DNA of 64,000 bases from Centrapalus pauciflorus (Eukaryota; Streptophyta; Magnoliopsida; Asterales; Asteraceae). The DNA lies in assembly GCA_020465985.1 (NCBI GenBank), contig JAANYP010000718.1:1-64000 (forward strand), given 5' to 3'. The translations under genes were made by a program, and so were the position numbers. The notes below the pieces were generated by a model, which saw only the letters and a list, made by a program, of their open reading frames with translations, was not told where the DNA came from and did no database searches. Each line of letters begins with the position of its first letter. Position 1 is the first letter of the stretch. Below are positions 60,455 through 64,000 of this stretch, in pieces.

Positions 60455-61124
60455 TGTTGGGAAATAGTTTAAGTACATTCAAACTGTTAGTTAGATTTCT
60501 CAGACTGTTAGTAGATTTTTCATGTAAATACAAAGTTCATGCTGCTAGTTGAAGAAACTCGAGCTGCCAGTGTAAAAGTTCAAGCTGCCAGAGCAAAACA
60601 ACTCAAGCTGCTCAGTTCATGCTGTCAAGACATTCAAGCTGCTCAACAGTTTCATAAACAGAAAGTGCTGATTTTCGGGAAAGATATCTACACGAAGATT
60701 CCAGCATATCTACTATCAGAGAAGTCATAGTCCTTCAAGGAAACAAGTCCAAAAAGCAATATAAATAGACAGAATATTGTATAGAAGTATATAGAAGTTT
60801 TCTTCATATTTTTGAGTCTGTAATTGCTTTATTGTTTAAGTTTTCTTAAGCCTCTAAGGTTGTAAAACCCTAAGAACAGTCTGTGTTCTTCGTCTAATCA
60901 AAACAGATTAGAGGTGATTGTAATCATTGAATTCAGCAATACAAACAGTCTTGATTACTTCTTATGTTTTATGCTTCATTGGTTCTGAAAGTTTTTGTTA
61001 AAATAATTAAGTGTTATTCTGCAAACTTCTTAATTAAACTTTGATTCAAAGCAAGATTATTGATTTATACTCTGATAAATTTCAAATCAGTTAATCTTGG
61101 TTATTCATATTTTAGATCCTGACA
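60455..61124 (+). repeat. 3' LTR of element F
   Basis: 670 bp. It differs from the 5' LTR by roughly a dozen substitutions and one 20-bp indel (hand count). TATAAATA lies at 60760-60767. It ends GATCCTGACA. Confidence 0.93.
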
Positions 61125-61960
61125 CACAATGAATTCTATGAGCTACATGCGACGGCAGTGTGACCAAACTGGCCAAATATGAAACAACGGAGGTGCTCAG
61201 GGGCACACGCCCCTGCATGACGGTGATGACACCACTGGCAATCTCTCTCAATCGCTTCCGAGCTCCCAACCCTACTCCCTGAATCTTTGGAACCCCTACC
61301 CATGCTGCCCTGGCTCTGGGTCAGCCTCTAGCTCTACCCATGCTGCCTCTGGCCCTGACCCTGACTCTGACTTTGACCCTACCCAGACGGCCTCTCATCC
61401 CCACACTTATCTCGTTGGGCCACTGAACTCTAACCCCACTGCTCAGAATACCCGCCCTGACAACTCTCTTTATAGAATCTCGAAGACCCTGAACTCTGCC
61501 CCTGACTCTCGGCTGCTCAACTCACTGTCTCTGGGGAGCCGGCTGCTCCCGCTGCCTCTCAATCTCCCGCTCTTGACGGCGAGCATACTCCATAGCTGAC
61601 GAAAAAGTGGGGTCACGCAACGTCCCCACAAACTGCCTGATATCTGATCTTAGCCCCTCAATAAACATGCTGACCTTCCGGTCCTCTGTAACCACCTGAT
61701 GTGGCGCAAGCTGAGCTCTATCCTTAAACACATCATTATACTCCTAAACAGACATGGATCCCTGCTGCAAATGAATAAACTCCCTCTCTAGCTCTCGTCG
61801 CGTATCCTGCGGACAGTACTGCAACTCAAACTCAGTGCGGAACTCCTCCCATGACATCAAACAAGCCTCATCAATCCCTCGGGCGCTCACAACAAACCTC
61901 CACCATCGCAAGGCTCCTCCCTTCAGCAGGTAGGAGGCATAACTCACTCTATCAACACAT
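61125..61960 (-). pseudogene. Gypsy element H gag, degenerate and truncated
   Basis: Minus-strand frames at 61744-61947 (YLLKGGALRWW, TEFELQYCP) and 61522-61731 (VSMFIEGLRSDIRQFV) match the Retrotrans_gag domain of Ty3/gypsy elements; a stop near 61743 separates them. Further on, near 61150-61200, is a zinc knuckle CFIFGQFGHTAVAC with its second Cys lost. The F 3' LTR border at 61124 ends it. The N-terminal half of gag is missing between the PBS-like site and YASYLL. Confidence 0.72.
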
Positions 61961-61978
61961 CAACATATGATACCATCC

Positions 61979-64000
61979 TGTGAAGACCACCCCTCACGGG
62001 GTAGTTCACACCAGTCTAGGTCCCACATCATGCAATACGATATCAATCAAACTAAGATAGAGTAATTATAATGCGGAAAATTAAATTACAGTACAAGCTA
62101 TTAAGATTTAAGTTTAATACAGATTAAGTTTTTAAATTAAACTTATAAAGGGCACAAGTCTAATCTAATTCATGTCATCATATTATCAAAAGAAATCTAC
62201 CCAGATCACCACAATATCATCATCCAATTAGTACCAAAATGAGATCGTTGAGTAGAGGTCTATGATACTTCTGTCTTGATCGTGTAAGACCTAAGAACTA
62301 GGTCCGGCAGGTGACTTTCCTTTGCTTTTTCCTGTAAAATATTAAAGCAACATCTGTAAGCAAAGCTTAGTGAGTTTATAGATTTTCAATATTAACATGC
62401 GTGTCAAGCGGAGTCATAATTCTAAGCGTGATAAGTCTTGGCTGCCGCTACAGCCCTCATCATGATTGAGATATAGTATCTTAAGATCGGATGATGTTCA
62501 AACCACACTCACGCTTATATCGTGGGGATCAGCCACATACTGGGCTAGCTACCAGTAGGTCAACATGGCCGAACATCGGAGGTCATTACCAAGTTCGTGA
62601 GAACTGGTGGAATAGCCGGGTCTAGAACAATAGACCATAAGGGCTAGTCAAGCTGAATAAATCTTATCAAGTCTGATCAATGAAGTAAGCATAAGTCTTA
62701 GGAGTCATGATAGCAACGAATCATAAAGCAAAGTCTGAAGCGCTAATAAATGCAATATGAAATGATAAGCAAATAGCTATCATGATTCACTGGGCAACAC
62801 CCATCCATGGTGTGCACAGGTCTCAATCCAGCTGATAAATGAATGTCAAATAATGTAACAGCATCAATATATCTCAAACGGATCTTTGCATGTTCAATTT
62901 GAATATCTATAACTCACAGTGTTGGGTCTTGGTCAAACAGATATATGAATCTGCCACCTGAGTTATCTCAGGATTTTGTCAATCTTTTCTCTGTCAAATC
63001 AAGTCTCTGACCCGCTTTAAATCTTTTAAAATCTTTGTCTAGATGTTCAGAATTTCACTGAACCTGTCCAGAATTATCATATCATATCATATCAATATCA
63101 TATCATTATTATCATTTCTTTAGTCGTTAAGATCTTTATTTTATCTGATTCTGATAACTTGTTCGTTCATATATCATCTTAGGCTTGGAACAAAAAATCA
63201 GATTTTGAATTAAAAGGAATAGATTCGAATTCCAATAAGCAGATTCGAATACCCATTCGAATCTATTGGTCTTAGATTCGAACCACACCATTCGAATCTA
63301 TTAGATTCGAAATATGTACCCCATTCGAATCTATTGGCTTACACCATTCAAATCTGATCATCTAAACTTGAATCATGTGGGTGTGTGTGTCTCGAATCTA
63401 ATCACTTAGACTCGAAGATGCAAGGGTTCGATTCTATGCAGGGTTTCGAATCTAGGCATTTTCGAATCTAATGGTTAGATTCGAGTATATTTCAAATCTT
63501 GTTTCATTTCGAGTCTGTTCTATGTATTTTCGAATCTGATCATAATGTTCTCGAATCTGATCATATTTGCAACTCTAAAACATGAATTTCTAAGGCATAA
63601 ATCACAAATATGATCAATATTAAGCCTATACTCGATTATATTATACTTATTCTAGTTAAACTTCATAGAAATAACTTTAGATTTCATAAAATTAATAGAT
63701 TCGAAAAATACCAAATATATATAAAACGTAAAACTATAAAATCTTACCTCAATTCGTATGAACTCAAGCAGAAATTAGTATATTCGTATAGTATTCGCCG
63801 AGATCTTCCTAACGGTATATTTATCTTGATGATCGGACGGTCGGTTTAGGAGAATTTCTAGAGAGAAGTTAGAGAGAGAAAGCTAGAGAGAGAGTTTTAG
63901 AGAGAGAGAGTTAGAGAGAGAGAGCAAATCTGAGTTTTTGAATCAAATTTTCGTTTATATACGTCGTCTAGTTATATTTGCTAGCTAACTCACTTTCATT
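61979..64000 (-). repeat. LTR of gypsy element H (runs off right edge)
   Basis: In element orientation the LTR ends TCTTCACA at 61979, 3 nt before a decayed PBS (TGGTATCATATG). It is over 2 kb long. TTCGAATCT words fill 63200-63560. TATATAAA (minus strand) at 63954-63961 with a downstream CT-rich tract (63850-63930) looks like its promoter. No gene is seen; the small frame at 63610-63849 is not convincing. Confidence 0.6.

Larger units (their letters stand above)
50350..61124 (+). mobile_element. Complete copia (Sirevirus-like) retrotransposon F
   Basis: 10,775 bp with LTRs of 690 and 670 bp, a PBS at 51042, a polypurine tract before 60455, gag, pol and ORF3. It is the best-kept full element: gag has one frameshift and one stop, pol one frameshift and one stop, ORF3 one frame change. 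There is no target duplication: the flanks are TAAAC and CACAA, and they belong to different elements (G on the left, H on the right). Confidence 0.93.

Noticed and set aside
1..64000. CRISPR array, operons, ribosome-binding sites or bacterial genes
   Set aside because: The sequence is clearly plant repeat DNA. Regular short repeats here belong to CACTA, MITE or leader repeats and have no spacer structure.

Overview
This window is plant nuclear repeat DNA. I find no host gene that I can defend. Nearly every base belongs to LTR retrotransposons or to DNA transposons and SINEs inserted in them. The plant assignment rests on primer-binding sites matching initiator-Met tRNA, Ty1/copia polyproteins ordered gag-PR-INT-RT-RH, Ty3/gypsy LTRs starting TGTAACA, a CACTA element, a Harbinger-like MITE and tRNA-derived SINEs. 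The large copia elements with an extra 3' ORF resemble Sireviruses. A eudicot, perhaps an asterid, is a guess.

Left half, 1-40133: a deep nest. Gypsy element D (minus strand) has its 5' LTR at 36857-38346, its leader at 36559-36856 and its gag-protease at 21234-23179. Copia element E (plus, 23185-36553, TSD CTTGG) sits in the D leader just before the D gag start. Copia element C (minus) cuts D at 21234. C itself contains copia element B (plus, 5194-18747, TSD CGATT) and is cut at 3397 by copia element A (minus, runs off the left edge with an uninterrupted gag of over 730 codons). D appears to lie in a gypsy LTR (J, 38347-38931), and J in turn truncates a C-like copia 5' end (C2, 38932-40133).

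Middle, 40134-50349: a SINE fragment and unrecognised AT-rich DNA; then element I (B/A family, LTR 41029-42134, decayed gag). I carries a Harbinger-like MITE (43450-44519) and an E-type solo LTR (44836-48788, TSD CACTC). The solo LTR holds a 3.39-kb CACTA element (44999-48392, TSD CAA) with a probable SINE inside. At 48845 the I gag abuts an E-type gag fragment (G, 48846-50349) with no LTR between.

Right, 50350-64000: copia element F (plus, 50350-61124), the best preserved complete element, with no target-site duplication and unrelated flanks (copia gag on the left, gypsy gag of element H on the right). The H LTR runs off the right edge.

The most interesting biology is shared by B, E and F, three distinct copia families. 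Each has a very long gag with two CCHC zinc knuckles around a coiled coil, a gag stop codon followed 16-27 nt later by an intron-acceptor-like sequence, a pol, and then a 2.8-4.2 kb third ORF (ORF3). ORF3 starts with a related globular domain (QFW and YPRF motifs), followed by a low-complexity/coiled-coil part carrying GGGGGAG tracts like the polypurine tract. In E and F the gag stop lies in or beside a branch-point-like ACTAAC, and in-phase donor-like sequences exist upstream, so splicing could make Gag-Pol. B has a TATA box upstream of ORF3, and E has a strong acceptor-like site there.
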